A stretch of 64,000 nt of DNA from Achromobacter denitrificans NBRC 15125 (GCF_001571365.1 NZ_BCTQ01000001.1:62001-126000); one strand, 5' to 3'. Shown: positions 1 to 9,773, numbered from the stretch's first letter. Notes: a model not told the origin generated them from the sequence alone. Made by a program: numbers and translations.

Positions 1-83
1 AGGGCGTTGGTCAGCGTGGACTTGCCCACGTTGGGACGGCCCACGATGGCAACGAAGCCGGTACGGAAAGGGGTATCGCTCAT
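1..83 (-). CDS. era: GTPase Era, N-terminal fragment cut by the window edge
   Basis: The first 27 codons of a GTPase are visible, containing the Walker A/P-loop GRPNGVGK-like stretch read here as [10 protein letters not shown], typical of Era close to its N terminus. Era binds 16S rRNA and helps 30S assembly. The ATG at 83-81 overlaps the rnc stop (ATGA), so the two are translationally coupled; rnc-era is a classic pair. The identity rests on this short piece plus the neighbour, but both agree. Confidence 0.9.
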   Translation of the reverse strand, partial: MSDTPFRTGFVAIVGRPNVGKSTLTNA

Positions 84-841
84 TTAGTCTCTTGAGCCAC
101 TGCCACGGGCAGCGACAATTGCGCGGTCTTGCGCGCCTTGCCCGACTTGCGGGCCGCCTTGGAGGCCGGGCTGACGGCCAATGCGGCCTCAAGCGCCAGC
201 TTGGCCGCCGATTGCTCGGCCGCGCGGCGGCTGGCGCCCGCGGCCATGACTTTGATTTCGAGCGCCGGGATGGCGCACTCGACTTCGAACTGCTGGCTGT
301 GGGCCGCGCCATGCGTGGCCACGACCGTGTACTGCGGCAACGCCAGCTTGCGGCCTTGCAGGAATTCCTGCAGCAGCGTCTTGGCGTCCTTGCCCAGGGT
401 CTTGGGGTCGACCGACGCCAGCACCGGCTGGTACTGGCGCACGATCACGCGGCGGGCGGCGTCGAAACCGGCGTCCAGGAAAACGGCGCCGAACAGCGCT
501 TCCACCGTGTCGGCCAGGATCGAGGGGCGGCGGAAGCCGCCGCTCTTCAGCTCGCCTTCGCCCAGGCGCAGGTACTGCGACAGTTCCAGGCGCTGGGCGA
601 TTTCCGCCAGCGAGGCCTGCTTGACCAGATTGGCCCGCAGGCGCGAGAGGTCGCCTTCGTCGATCTTGGAATAGCGCTCGAACAGCATCGCCGCGACGAC
701 GAAGTTCAGCACGGAATCCCCGAGGAATTCCAGACGCTCGTTGTGGCGCGAACCGTGACTGCGATGCGTCAGCGCCTGTTCGAGCAAGGCCGGATCACCG
801 AAGTGGTGCTCCAGGCGGTTTTCTAGCGTGGCTAGCGACAT
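80..841 (-). CDS. rnc: Ribonuclease III
   Basis: This 253-residue protein cuts double-stranded RNA, including the 30S rRNA precursor. The RNase III signature [10 protein letters not shown] is at residues 34-43, and the acidic metal-site residues E38, D42, D111 and E114 are present. A double-stranded-RNA-binding domain follows (about 155-225), ending in a basic Ala/Lys tail. It lies 2 bp after lepB and overlaps era by 4 bp, so lepA-lepB-rnc-era reads as an operon. Confidence 0.97.
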   Translation of the reverse strand: MSLATLENRLEHHFGDPALLEQALTHRSHGSRHNERLEFLGDSVLNFVVAAMLFERYSKIDEGDLSRLRANLVKQASLAEIAQRLELSQYLRLGEGELKSGGFRRPSILADTVEALFGAVFLDAGFDAARRVIVRQYQPVLASVDPKTLGKDAKTLLQEFLQGRKLALPQYTVVATHGAAHSQQFEVECAIPALEIKVMAAGASRRAAEQSAAKLALEAALAVSPASKAARKSGKARKTAQLSLPVAVAQETK

Positions 842-843
842 AA

Positions 844-1728
844 TCAGTTGAACCGGCCGATGCGGCTGAGATCGCTGAAGTTCATCCAGATGAAGAACGC
901 GCGCCCGACGATATTGGATTCAGGAACGAAGCCCCAGTACCGGCTGTCCGCGCTGTTGTCCCGATTATCGCCCATTGCGAAAAATTGGCCCTCGGGTACT
1001 TTGCAGCGTACCCCATTGCGGCTGTATTGGCAGTTTTGACGGTTGGGAAATTGCCACATCGGGGCATATTCCTGCGGCTTGCCTTCATCCAGCAGTATTT
1101 TGTGCTCAACTTCGCCCAAATTCTCCTTATATTGCGCTATATAGGAGACGCGATCGGGTTCAAAGTAGTCGCCGTCGCGCACATGCGGCACCAATTCCCC
1201 ATTGACATAGAGCTTTTTGTCGAGGTAGGCGATCTCATCGCCCGGCAGGCCGACCACGCGCTTGATGTAGTCGACGTCCGGATCCACGGGATAGCGGAAG
1301 ACGAACACGTCGCCGCGCTGGGGCTTGCCGACTTCGATCACCTTCTTGTCGATGACCGGCAGGCGCAAGCCGTAGCTGAACTTGTTCACGAGGATCAGGT
1401 CGCCCGATTGCAGCGTCGGCAACATGGAGCCCGACGGAATGCGGAACGGCTCGACCACGAACGAGCGCAGCATGAACACGAAAAGAATGACGGGGAAGAA
1501 GCTCACCGCATATTCGATCCACCACGGCACGCGGCGCGCCGCGTCGCCCGCCTCGCGGCGCAGCCGCTCGGCCTCCTGGGCGTCTCCGACCAGGGCGGCG
1601 TCGTACTGCGCCATCGCGGCCTCGGCGCGACGTTCGCGGCCCCGCCGCAGCACTGCCAGATCAAGCACCCAGATAGTGCCGGTCAACACCAGCAACACAA
1701 ACAGGATCAGGGCAAAGTTCCAACTCAT
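844..1728 (-). CDS. lepB: Signal peptidase I
   Basis: This 294-residue inner-membrane protease removes signal peptides from Sec and Tat exported proteins. Two N-terminal membrane segments (about 4-22 and 72-88) flank a cytoplasmic loop rich in Arg and Glu. The catalytic serine is S101 in PSGSM and the catalytic lysine is K156 in DYIKR, followed by the conserved GLPGD. It follows lepA, as in many Proteobacteria, and the stop is 2 bp before rnc starts. Confidence 0.97.
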   Translation of the reverse strand: MSWNFALILFVLLVLTGTIWVLDLAVLRRGRERRAEAAMAQYDAALVGDAQEAERLRREAGDAARRVPWWIEYAVSFFPVILFVFMLRSFVVEPFRIPSGSMLPTLQSGDLILVNKFSYGLRLPVIDKKVIEVGKPQRGDVFVFRYPVDPDVDYIKRVVGLPGDEIAYLDKKLYVNGELVPHVRDGDYFEPDRVSYIAQYKENLGEVEHKILLDEGKPQEYAPMWQFPNRQNCQYSRNGVRCKVPEGQFFAMGDNRDNSADSRYWGFVPESNIVGRAFFIWMNFSDLSRIGRFN

Positions 1729-1751
1729 CAGCTAACCGCCTTCATTTGGTT

Positions 1752-3545
1752 CTATTTGTCTTCCACTTGCAGGATGGCCAGGAACGCCTCCTGCGGGATT
1801 TCCACGCTACCCACCTGCTTCATGCGCTTCTTGCCGGCCTTCTGCTTTTCCAGCAGTTTCTTCTTGCGCGAGATGTCGCCGCCATAGCACTTCGCCAACA
1901 CGTTCTTGCGCAGCGCCTTGACGTTCTCGCGCGCGATGATTTCCGCGCCGATGGCCGCCTGGATGACCACGTCGAACATCTGCCGCGGGATCAGCCCGCG
2001 CATGCGCGTGACCACGTCGCGGGCGCGATGGCGCGCGTTGCTGCGGTGGACGATGACGGCCAGCGCGTCGACGCGGTCGTTGTTGATCAGCAGGTCCACG
2101 CGCACTACGTCGGCCGAGCGGTATTCCAGGAACTCGTAGTCCATGGACGCATAGCCGCGCGACACCGACTTCAGCTTGTCGAAGAAGTCGAGCACGATCT
2201 CCGCCAGCGGGATCTCGTACACCAGGTGCACCTGGCGGCCGTGGTAGCTCATGTTGATCTGGACGCCGCGCTTGTTGTTGCACAAGGTCATGACCGGGCC
2301 CACGTAGTCCTGCGGCATGAACAGCGTGACTTTGACGATGGGTTCGCGGATGTCCGCGATCTTGCCCACTTCAGGCATGCGCGACGGACTTTCCACGGTA
2401 ATCACGGAACCGTCGCGTTGCTCGACCTCGTACACCACCGAAGGCGCGGTGGTGATGATGTCCATGTCGAATTCGCGCTCCAGGCGCTCCTGCACGATTT
2501 CCATGTGCAGAAGGCCCAGGAAGCCGCAACGAAAGCCGAAGCCCAGGGCCTGCGACACTTCCGGCTCGAACATCAGGGCGGCATCGTTCAGCTTGAGCTT
2601 GTCCAGCGAATCGCGCAGCTGGTCGTACTCGGAGCTTTCCACCGGGTACAGGCCCGCGAACACCTGCGGCTTCACTTCCTTGAAACCGGGCAGCGGCTCG
2701 GCGGCGGGCTTGTTGGCCAAGGTGACGGTATCGCCCACCTTGGCATCTTCCAGCTGTTTGATGCCGGCGATGATGAAACCGACCTCGCCCGCCGACAGGT
2801 TCGGACGCTGCTGCGACTTCGGCGTGAACACGCCGGTCTGCTCGCACAGGTGGGTGGCGCCCGACGCCATCAGCAGGATCTTGTCCTTGGGCTTGAGCAC
2901 GCCGTTGATGATGCGCACCAGCATCACCACGCCCACGTAGTTGTCGAACCACGAGTCGATGATCAGCGCCTGCAGCGGCGCGTCCGGATCGCCCTTGGGA
3001 GGCGGCACGCGGGCCACGACCATTTCCAGGATATCGTCGATGCCCATGCCGGTCTTGGCGCTGGCCAGCACCGCCTGGGACGCGTCGATGCCGATCACGT
3101 CCTCGACTTCCTGGCGGGCGCCATCGGGATCGGCCTGCGGCAGGTCCATCTTGTTCAGCACGGGCAGCACTTCCACGCCCAGTTCGATGGCGGTGTAGCA
3201 GTTGGCCACGGTCTGCGCCTCGACACCCTGCGAAGCGTCCACGACCAGCAGCGCGCCTTCGCAGGCCGACAGGGAACGGCTGACTTCGTACGAGAAGTCC
3301 ACGTGCCCCGGCGTGTCGATCAGGTTCAGGTTGTAGATCTTGCCGTCCTGCGCCTTGTAGTGCAGGGCAGCCGTCTGCGCCTTGATGGTGATGCCGCGCT
3401 CGCGTTCGATTTCCATCGAGTCGAGGACCTGCGCCGACATTTCGCGGTCCGCCAATCCGCCGCAGCGCTGGATCAGGCGATCGGCCAGGGTCGATTTGCC
3501 GTGATCGATGTGGGCAATGATGGAGAAGTTGCGGATATGCTGCAT
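1752..3545 (-). CDS. lepA: Elongation factor 4 (LepA)
   Basis: This 597-residue translational GTPase acts on stalled ribosomes and affects initiation. G1 is AHIDHGKST at residues 11-19; DTPGH and NKMD follow, then the EF-G-like domains and the LepA-specific C-terminal domain with the basic [11 protein letters not shown] stretch. I chose the ATG at 3545 (MQHIRNFSI) because all conserved sequence begins there, although the frame stays open upstream. No Shine-Dalgarno precedes it; a perfect -10 box ends 7 bases upstream, suggesting a leaderless mRNA. Confidence 0.97.
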   Translation of the reverse strand: MQHIRNFSIIAHIDHGKSTLADRLIQRCGGLADREMSAQVLDSMEIERERGITIKAQTAALHYKAQDGKIYNLNLIDTPGHVDFSYEVSRSLSACEGALLVVDASQGVEAQTVANCYTAIELGVEVLPVLNKMDLPQADPDGARQEVEDVIGIDASQAVLASAKTGMGIDDILEMVVARVPPPKGDPDAPLQALIIDSWFDNYVGVVMLVRIINGVLKPKDKILLMASGATHLCEQTGVFTPKSQQRPNLSAGEVGFIIAGIKQLEDAKVGDTVTLANKPAAEPLPGFKEVKPQVFAGLYPVESSEYDQLRDSLDKLKLNDAALMFEPEVSQALGFGFRCGFLGLLHMEIVQERLEREFDMDIITTAPSVVYEVEQRDGSVITVESPSRMPEVGKIADIREPIVKVTLFMPQDYVGPVMTLCNNKRGVQINMSYHGRQVHLVYEIPLAEIVLDFFDKLKSVSRGYASMDYEFLEYRSADVVRVDLLINNDRVDALAVIVHRSNARHRARDVVTRMRGLIPRQMFDVVIQAAIGAEIIARENVKALRKNVLAKCYGGDISRKKKLLEKQKAGKKRMKQVGSVEIPQEAFLAILQVEDK

Positions 3546-3552
3546 GCTTGAA

Positions 3553-3558
3553 ATTATA
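3553..3558 (-). promoter_or_regulatory. Candidate -10 box of lepA, predicting a leaderless transcript
   Basis: The minus strand reads TATAAT followed by TTCAAGC and then the lepA ATG. Transcription usually starts about 6-8 bases after the -10 box, which would put the 5' end at or one base before the start codon. The seven intervening bases contain no ribosome-binding site. The -35 region is poor, so promoter activity is an inference from the -10 match. Confidence 0.5.
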
Positions 3559-3649
3559 AGGGGACGGAACACTCGGCACAGGGCCGGAAGACACCGCCGC
3601 CGGAGTACGCACGGCTGACGAGAGGGGTGCCTGTGGGCATAGCCCGGGC

Positions 3650-3677
3650 AAAACGAGGGGGCGCCATGCGCCCCCTC
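3650..3677 (-). terminator. Rho-independent terminator after mucD
   Basis: A perfect 10-bp stem (GAGGGGGCGC paired across a 3-base loop, 3655-3677) is followed on the minus strand by GTTTTG. It lies about 200 bases after the mucD stop and upstream of the lepA -10 box, so it separates the sigma-E operon from lepA. Confidence 0.75.
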
Positions 3678-3882
3678 TTGCGGCAACCAGGCATTTTAGC
3701 CGGTCTTGGCCCATTTTTGCCGGCGGACCGTCGCGGAGCGGAAATCGCCCTTGCCGCGGCGGCCGCAATCCCCGAAAGGGGCGCGGCGCCGGAACCGATT
3801 TCACCCTGCGGCCGCCCCGAGGCAAACCATGATGCATCCTCGGGGAACGGCAAGCGCACGACGTGCCCGCGGCCTGGGGCGC
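3678..3882. other. mucD-lepA intergenic region with further dyads
   Basis: No gene is seen between mucD and lepA (3546-3882). Besides the terminator there is a perfect 8-bp stem, CCCCGAGG (3815-3822) with CCTCGGGG (3838-3845) across a 15-base loop, just after the mucD stop. A short CCCC/GGGG hairpin with a GAAA loop on the plus strand lies at 3770-3781. Neither has a T tract. Their function, if any, is unknown. Confidence 0.4.
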
Positions 3883-5358
3883 CTACTTCGACGCCGGCAC
3901 CGCCACCCATTGCGTCTGGTCGCCGCGGCGCACCAGCAGGCCCGCCGCGCGTCCCTTGTCCAGCTTGGACACGAGTTCGCCGAATTGCTTGGCGCCGGTG
4001 ACGTCGGTGTCGTTCAGGGCCAACACGATATCGCCTTCCTGCAGGCCCGCCTTGGCGGCCGCGCCTTCCGCGACCTTCACCTGGACGCCGCCCTTGATGC
4101 GCAGCTTCTTCTGCATATCGGCGGGCACGTCGGTCACGCCCAGGCCCAGCGCATTGGTGGCCTCGGGCACGGGCGCCGCGCCCGGCTTGCCCGCGGCGGG
4201 CGCCTTCTCGGTCGGTATCTCGCCGACCTTGACCGTCAGCGTCAGGGTCTTGCCCTTGCGCCAGACCTGCATGTCGGCGCGGGTGCCCGGCTTGGTTTCG
4301 CCCACGATGCGCGGCAGATCGGACCAGCGCTTGATCGGCTCGTTGTTGAACTTCAGGATCACGTCGCCCGGCTGCACGCCCGCCTGCTCCGCGGGGCCGT
4401 CGGCTTCCACGCTGCTGACCAGCGCGCCCTCGGCCTTGGGCAGGCCGATGGCTTCGGCCACGTCCTTGCCCACTTCGCCGATCTGCACGCCCACGCGGCC
4501 GCGCGTGACCTTGCCGGTGGCGCGCAGCTGGTCCACGACCCGCATGGCCTCGTCGATCGGGATGGCCAGCGAAATGCCCATGAAGCCGCCGCTGCGCGAG
4601 ATGATCTGGGAGTTGATGCCCACCACCTCGCCGTCCAGGTTGATCAGCGGACCGCCCGAGTTGCCGGGGTTGACCGCCACGTCCGTCTGGATGAAAGGCA
4701 GGTATTCGCCGGTATCGCGGCCGATGGCGCTGACGATGCCCGACGTGACCGTGGAATCCAGGCCGAAAGGCGAACCGATGGCCAGCACCCATTGGCCTTT
4801 CTTCAACTTCTTGGGATCGCCGATGACCAGCGGGGTCATGTCCTTGGCTTCGATCTTGATCAGCGCCACGTCGGTGCGCTCGTCCGTGCCGATGACCTTG
4901 GCCTTGAACTCGCGGCCGTCGGTAAGCGTCACGTAGATGTCCGTCGCGTCCACGACCACGTGGTTATTGGTCAGGATGTAGCCGTCGTCGGAAATGAAGA
5001 AGCCCGATCCCACGCCGCGGGGCACGGTGCGCTCCTCGGGCTGGGGCTGCGGGCGCTGGCGCGGATTCGGCGTGCCGCCGCCGGGCGGCTGGAATTCGGG
5101 GCCGAAGAACCAGCGGAACAGTTCGTAGGGGTCGTTGCCGCCGCCCGGTCCCATGCCCCGCACGGGCACGGTCGCCGTGGTGCGGATGTTGACGACCGCG
5201 GGGTCGGCTTTCTCGACGATGCTGGTGAAATCGGGCAGCACCACGCCAGGGGACTGGGCAAGCGCCACGGGAGCCTGGGCGACCGACACCATCACGCCCA
5301 GCGTCGCCGCCGCCAGAAAGCGCCGGAAAAACGCATTCGACACTGACATTGCTTTCAT
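3883..5358 (-). CDS. mucD: Periplasmic DegP/DegQ-type serine protease (MucD)
   Basis: This 491-residue HtrA-family protease degrades or refolds damaged envelope proteins and is a usual member of sigma-E operons. A signal peptide ends near residue 35 (ALAQ). The triad is H133 (NNHVV), D163 (TDVALI) and S234 (GNSGGP). Two PDZ domains follow, about 265-355 and 400-485, separated by an Ala/Pro-rich linker. GGAG lies 8 bases before the ATG. It follows rseB, so it reads as mucD rather than a free-standing degQ. Confidence 0.93.
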   Translation of the reverse strand: MKAMSVSNAFFRRFLAAATLGVMVSVAQAPVALAQSPGVVLPDFTSIVEKADPAVVNIRTTATVPVRGMGPGGGNDPYELFRWFFGPEFQPPGGGTPNPRQRPQPQPEERTVPRGVGSGFFISDDGYILTNNHVVVDATDIYVTLTDGREFKAKVIGTDERTDVALIKIEAKDMTPLVIGDPKKLKKGQWVLAIGSPFGLDSTVTSGIVSAIGRDTGEYLPFIQTDVAVNPGNSGGPLINLDGEVVGINSQIISRSGGFMGISLAIPIDEAMRVVDQLRATGKVTRGRVGVQIGEVGKDVAEAIGLPKAEGALVSSVEADGPAEQAGVQPGDVILKFNNEPIKRWSDLPRIVGETKPGTRADMQVWRKGKTLTLTVKVGEIPTEKAPAAGKPGAAPVPEATNALGLGVTDVPADMQKKLRIKGGVQVKVAEGAAAKAGLQEGDIVLALNDTDVTGAKQFGELVSKLDKGRAAGLLVRRGDQTQWVAVPASK

Positions 5359-5397
5359 AGACTTACTCCGAAATTTCGGCTTGCCGCGCCCGGCCGA

Positions 5398-6462
5398 TCA
5401 CTGGGATCCGGCGGCGGGCACGTATTCTGTGGACTCGGCAAGCTGCTCCAGCGTCGCCACGGGCACTTCGCCCACGGCGGTCAGCCAGAAATCCGCGATG
5501 CGCGTGCCATATACGGTAATCGAACCCCGCTGTGCGGCGCCATGGGGCGGGCGATGGCCGCGCTGGCTGTCGTACGGCTCGATGAACACCGAGATGGCCG
5601 CCAGCCCGTCGGACAGCACCATCTGGCTGACCGTGGCCCCGCGCCCCATGGAGCGCGCCACCTGCATGACCGGCTTGAAACCCTTGGGGGCCGGAATCCG
5701 CCATCCCTGGGCGGCGAGATCCACCGGCTTCATGGCGGCTTCCAGCACCTTCCAGTCGCGCGTGCTCCAGCGGGAGGTCAGCAATTGGGGATCGACGTCG
5801 GCCCCAAGGCGCAGCGAGGTGAACGACACCTGCTCCACCACGCCGCGGGCGGCATTGAGGGTCTGGGCCTTCAGCAACAGGTTGGTTTCGACGTCGGCGC
5901 ACAGCCGATAGCCGTAGCGCAGTTTGTCCAGCGGCTCGATCGTGATCAGGCGGCATTCCCGGCCGGCCACGCGATGCAGCGCGGATTCGGTGCGGATCCG
6001 GTAGTTTTCAGACAGGTTGGCCGCGTCGCCGAGGAGCAGGCCGGGGAAGCGGTCGCCGCGGCGGCGCTCGATCAGCACCGTTTTGCGCTCGGGGATCAGG
6101 CACTGCACGTCGTCGTTGTGACGCAGGTATTCGCGGGGCTGGCCGTCGAGGATTTCGAGGCGCTCGCGCTCGCCGGTGCCGTCCAGGACGTGCACGAGGC
6201 GCGAGGACTGGATGGTCTCGCCCTGCTGGTACATGAAGACGCCCGCGTAGTCCTGCTTGCGGGCCGCCTGCTGGATGCGGGTCAGCAACTGGACCACGTC
6301 ATCGGTGGCGGCCGGCGCGGCGTCGGCGGCGCGCGCGGGTTCGTGCGCGGCCAGGAAAGCGGTCAGAAGCGTTGCGGCAAGCCAGCCGGCGCGATGAGCC
6401 TGCAACGAAGCAGCGCGTCCCAGATTCAGCACCGGCCAGCGTGATGGAAGCACCAGCGCCAT
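5398..6462 (-). CDS. rseB: Sigma-E regulatory periplasmic protein RseB/MucB
   Basis: This 354-residue protein binds the periplasmic part of the anti-sigma factor and shields it from proteolysis. An N-terminal signal or membrane segment (about 28-48, ending ARAADA) is followed by the MucB/RseB fold, with YAGVFMYQQGE near the start of the mature domain and the C-terminal domain ending in WLTAVGEVP. I take the ATG at 6462, which overlaps the rseA stop as TGATG; GGAG lies about 10 bases upstream. An in-frame TTG one codon earlier is less likely. Confidence 0.92.
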   Translation of the reverse strand: MALVLPSRWPVLNLGRAASLQAHRAGWLAATLLTAFLAAHEPARAADAAPAATDDVVQLLTRIQQAARKQDYAGVFMYQQGETIQSSRLVHVLDGTGERERLEILDGQPREYLRHNDDVQCLIPERKTVLIERRRGDRFPGLLLGDAANLSENYRIRTESALHRVAGRECRLITIEPLDKLRYGYRLCADVETNLLLKAQTLNAARGVVEQVSFTSLRLGADVDPQLLTSRWSTRDWKVLEAAMKPVDLAAQGWRIPAPKGFKPVMQVARSMGRGATVSQMVLSDGLAAISVFIEPYDSQRGHRPPHGAAQRGSITVYGTRIADFWLTAVGEVPVATLEQLAESTEYVPAAGSQ

Positions 6463-6974
6463 CAACGCCCCGCTCCCACGTCGAACGACACCTGCCGGAC
6501 GGCGCTGGGGCCGGCCATCTGGCGATGGGCCTCCAGGTAATCGCGCAAGCCGGAATCGTCCGCCGCGGAGGCCGAAGCCGGCGAGCTGGCGTCGGCCAGC
6601 ACGCGCACTTCACCGCCCGGCTCGCCGGTCAGGTAGGGCTGCGCCACCCAGGCGACGGTCGCCACGGCGGCGGCCACGGCCAGGCCGGACAGGCCCACGC
6701 GCAAAGGCGAACGGCGCCGAGGCGCCGCAACGATGGGCAATTCCGCGTCCAGGGCCCGTGCCAACCGGGTCTGGAAGGCCGCGCTGGGGGTCAGCGCCAG
6801 GTCGGCATTGCGCAGGGAATCACCGATCAAGTGATAGGTGTCCCAGGTCTGGCGTCCCTCGCGGGACAACAAGCCGGGAATGATGTCGTCGGATTCCTCT
6901 CCGTCCATCCAGGCGGAGACCGACTCCTCCCAGGAGGACTCGGGGATCACGACGGGTTTGGCTGCTGTTTGCAT
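6462..6974 (-). CDS. rseA: Anti-sigma-E factor RseA/MucA
   Basis: A 170-residue single-pass membrane protein. The cytoplasmic N-terminal part has the RseA-type WEESVSAWMDGE and the TWDTYHLIGDSLR motif that grips sigma-E. One membrane segment follows at about residues 93-112 (GLSGLAVAAAVATVAWVA), then a short periplasmic tail for RseB binding and site-1 cleavage. The ATG at 6974 has AAGGAG 8 bases upstream; an in-frame GTG at 6983 lies too close to it. It is 12 bases downstream of rpoE. Confidence 0.93.
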   Translation of the reverse strand: MQTAAKPVVIPESSWEESVSAWMDGEESDDIIPGLLSREGRQTWDTYHLIGDSLRNADLALTPSAAFQTRLARALDAELPIVAAPRRRSPLRVGLSGLAVAAAVATVAWVAQPYLTGEPGGEVRVLADASSPASASAADDSGLRDYLEAHRQMAGPSAVRQVSFDVGAGR

Positions 6975-6986
6975 GACTGCCACTCC

Positions 6987-7586
6987 TTACCAGCGACGCT
7001 CGTCATCGGTGCCTAGCAATGGGCGCAATTTGGCTGCGATGGCTTCACGCGCACGAAAAATGCGGGAGCGCACCGTACCGATCGGGCAATCCATGCTCTG
7101 GGCGATGTCTTCGTAACTCATACCTTCGATTTCACGCAGGACGATTGCAGTGCGCAATTCCTCGGGCAATTCCTCGATAGCCGCGTTCACCGTCTCGGCG
7201 ATTTCGCGGCTGGCGACCATTGATTCCGGCGTGCTTATATCGGTTAGGTTGTCGGTTTCGTTAAAAGTTTCACCGTCTTCCGTTTCTATCGCATTGGGCG
7301 CGCTCGGGCGCCGGCCTTGCGAGGCCAGCCAGTTACGCGCCGTATTGATGGCGATGCGGTACAGCCAGGTGTAGAACGCGCTTTCCCCCCGGAACTGGGG
7401 CAAGGCCCGGTAGGCCTTGATGAAGGCTTCCTGGGCCACGTCCTCGATTTCGGCGGGGTCGCGGATCATCCGGGCCAGCAGACGGAGAATCTTGCGCTGG
7501 TACTTGAGCACCAGCAGATCGAATGCTTTCTTGTCGCCCCGCTGCACGCGCGCGACAAGCTCGGCGTCGACTTCGCGCTCGCTCAT
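6987..7586 (-). CDS. rpoE: RNA polymerase sigma-E factor (RpoE/AlgU)
   Basis: This 199-residue group IV sigma factor directs the envelope-stress regulon. Region 2 carries VLKYQRKILRLLARMI, DVAQEAFIKAYRAL and FYTWLYRIAINTARNWL. Region 4 carries LPEELRTAIVLREIEGMSYEDIA and the HTH ending RSRIFRAREAI. Its start overlaps the upstream small gene by 4 bp, and rseA, rseB and mucD follow. I looked for a sigma-E-type GAACTT autoregulatory promoter just upstream and did not find a clear one. Confidence 0.97.
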   Translation of the reverse strand: MSEREVDAELVARVQRGDKKAFDLLVLKYQRKILRLLARMIRDPAEIEDVAQEAFIKAYRALPQFRGESAFYTWLYRIAINTARNWLASQGRRPSAPNAIETEDGETFNETDNLTDISTPESMVASREIAETVNAAIEELPEELRTAIVLREIEGMSYEDIAQSMDCPIGTVRSRIFRAREAIAAKLRPLLGTDDERRW

Positions 7587-8080
7587 GACGCCTCCCGCGG
7601 GCGGGCCGCCGGCCGGTCGTCGCGCCGCGCCGTGCCCGTCAGCAGGCACAGGCGCCGCCAGGACTCGGGTCGCAACGTCCGCTGCCAGACGGTGAGGGTG
7701 ATTTTGCTATGAGTAAAGGCCGTACTCCCGGTGGGCAAGGGCTGCAGGGTGAGCGTGAGCCAGCGAGGGCCGCGATGCCGGTCCAGGAGGGTAGCCTCCT
7801 GCCAGCCTTGCGGCAGCCTCAGCCGCCACCGCCCCGCCCCTGCCGCCGTATGCAGCTCGGATACCGGGGACGGGCCGCTCCGCGCCAAGTGTAACAGCCC
7901 TGCCAGACCGAGCAGGAACGCGAGCGCCGCGCCTGCCGGCGCGGCCAGGCCGTGCCAGGACGCGGCCGTCAGCGCGCTGCCCGCGGCCAAGGCCAGCGCC
8001 AGGCCGTGAATCGCCCTGGCGCCGCTTGGACGCGAGACTGGCACGCGGAACGACCAACGCTCCCCTGCCGGGCCTTCCAA
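7583..8080 (-). CDS. Small membrane protein resembling YgfX/CptA, upstream of rpoE
   Basis: This frame of up to 165 residues has two adjacent hydrophobic segments (about 23-42 and 44-64). A soluble part follows with the pattern WRLRLPQGW, LLDRHRGPRWLTLTL and LRPESWRRLCLLTG, which resembles the C-terminal layout of YgfX/CptA proteins. That assignment is by pattern only. The stop overlaps rpoE as ATGA, so translation is likely coupled. The first possible start is a TTG at 8080 directly after fabF, and a GTG at 8044 also exists. Neither has a good ribosome-binding site. Confidence 0.6.
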   Translation of the reverse strand: MEGPAGERWSFRVPVSRPSGARAIHGLALALAAGSALTAASWHGLAAPAGAALAFLLGLAGLLHLARSGPSPVSELHTAAGAGRWRLRLPQGWQEATLLDRHRGPRWLTLTLQPLPTGSTAFTHSKITLTVWQRTLRPESWRRLCLLTGTARRDDRPAARPREAS

Positions 8081-8081
8081 A

Positions 8082-9311
8082 TCAGACCCGGCGAACGGCC
8101 ATGGAGCCGTTGGTGCCGCCGAAGCCGAACGAGTTGGACAGGCCCACGTCGATCTTCATCTGCCGCGCCTCGTTGGCGCAGTAATCCAGATCGCATTCCG
8201 GATCTTGATTGAAGATGTTGATCGTCGGAGGCGAGACCTGGTTGTACACGGCCAGCGTGGTGAACACGGCCTCGATACCGCCGGCCGCGCCGAGCAGGTG
8301 CCCGGTCATGGACTTGGTCGAGTTGACCACCAGCTTCTTGGCGTGGTCGCCGAAAGCCAGCTTCAGCGCGTCGGTTTCGTTCTTGTCGCCCAGGGGCGTG
8401 GATGTGCCGTGGGCGTTGACGTACTGGATGTCTTCCAGGTTCAGGCCGCCGTTGCGCAGCGCGTTCACGATGCCGCGGCGCGGACCATCCTTGTCCGGGG
8501 CGGTGATGTGGTGCGCGTCGGAGCTCATGCCGTAGCCCACGAACTCGCCATAGATGCGCGCGCCGCGCTTCTTGGCATGTTCGTACTCTTCCAGCACCAG
8601 CACGCCGGCGCCTTCGCCCAGGACGAAGCCGTCGCGGTCGCGATCCCAGGGACGCGAGGCCGTCTGAGGATCATCGTTGCGGGTCGACAGCGCGCGCATG
8701 GCGGCGAAACCGCCGATGCCCAAAGGCGACACGGTCGACTCGGCGCCGCCGGCCACCATGACGTCGGCATCGCCGTACTCGATCAGGCGAGCGGCGTCGC
8801 CGATGCAGTGCAGGCCGGTGGTGCAGGCCGAAACGACCGCATAGCTCGGACCCTTCATGCCGTAGGCGATGGACAGGTGGCCGGAGATCAGGTTGATCAG
8901 CGAACCCGGCACGAAGAACGGCGAAATGCGCCGCGGACCCTTGGACAGGTATTCGACCTGGGTTTCTTCGATGCGCGGCAGGCCGCCGATACCGGAACCC
9001 ACGATCACGCCGATGCGCTCGGCATTGGCTTCGGTGACTTCCAGGCCGCAGTCGCGCCATGCCTGCATCCCGGCAGCCAGGCCGTAATGGATGAACGTAT
9101 CCATCTGGCGGGCTTCTTTGGACGAGATATAGGTGCTGATGTCGAAGTCTTTGACTTCGCCGGCAATGTGCGTGGTGATGGCCGAGGGATCGAAACGGGT
9201 GATGCGGCTGATGCCAGAACGTCCGTTGACGATATTGTCCCAAGCGGTGGTCAGGTCGTTCCCCACGGGAGAAACGATACCCAGGCCGGTGATGACGACA
9301 CGTCGCTTCAC
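8082..9311 (-). CDS. fabF: 3-oxoacyl-[ACP] synthase II (FabF)
   Basis: This 409-residue condensing enzyme elongates acyl-ACP with malonyl-ACP. The nucleophile is C163 in SACTTGLH, and the two histidines lie in NAHGTST and in STKSMTGHLLGAAG. I place the start at the GTG at 9311 (VKRRVVITGLG), because GAGGAG lies 7 bases upstream and conserved sequence begins there. acpP is upstream and the YgfX-like gene starts within 2 bases of the stop. Confidence 0.96.
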   Translation of the reverse strand: MKRRVVITGLGIVSPVGNDLTTAWDNIVNGRSGISRITRFDPSAITTHIAGEVKDFDISTYISSKEARQMDTFIHYGLAAGMQAWRDCGLEVTEANAERIGVIVGSGIGGLPRIEETQVEYLSKGPRRISPFFVPGSLINLISGHLSIAYGMKGPSYAVVSACTTGLHCIGDAARLIEYGDADVMVAGGAESTVSPLGIGGFAAMRALSTRNDDPQTASRPWDRDRDGFVLGEGAGVLVLEEYEHAKKRGARIYGEFVGYGMSSDAHHITAPDKDGPRRGIVNALRNGGLNLEDIQYVNAHGTSTPLGDKNETDALKLAFGDHAKKLVVNSTKSMTGHLLGAAGGIEAVFTTLAVYNQVSPPTINIFNQDPECDLDYCANEARQMKIDVGLSNSFGFGGTNGSMAVRRV

Positions 9312-9503
9312 GGATGACTCCTCAAACAGACAAAAGAAAGGCGGTTTTCGGGATGCGCTGCACATGCGGCCCACGCAAAAGCGGGTCGGGCTCTACCACG
9401 CCCTTCCCGCATGCGGACCACACGGCAAATTCCAGAAACCGCCCCGATTTTCCGGCGGGCTCCGAAGTCCGTCCTCGGGCCACCAGAAGGGTATGAGCCT
9501 AGC

Positions 9504-9743
9504 TTACTGCTTGCCGTGCGAATTGATGTAGTCAATCGCTTGTTGCACGGTCGTGATCTTTTCGGCCTCTTCGTCGGGGATCTCGGTCTCGAATTCGTCT
9601 TCGAGCGCCATGACCAGTTCGACCATGTCGAGCGAATCGGCACCGAGGTCGTCAAGGAAGGAGGATTCGTTCTTGATCTCGGCTTCGTTGACGCCAAGTT
9701 GTTCAGCGACGATCTTCTTGACGCGCTGTTCGATGCTTTCCAT
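9504..9743 (-). CDS. acpP: Acyl carrier protein
   Basis: This acidic 79-residue protein carries the growing acyl chain on a phosphopantetheine arm. The attachment site is S37 in [11 protein letters not shown]. The ATG at 9743 ([10 protein letters not shown]) is preceded by TTGGAGATCTGC, which gives a good GGAG. fabG is upstream with a 213-base gap that holds a candidate promoter, and fabF is downstream after 192 bases with no gene. Confidence 0.98.
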
Positions 9744-9773
9744 GCAGATCTCCAAATGGGAAAAATCCCGCGA

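Noticed and set aside
1746-3551. 601-codon plus-strand frame over lepA
   Set aside because: Antisense to the conserved GTPase LepA; His/Asp/Arg-rich composition typical of a shadow.
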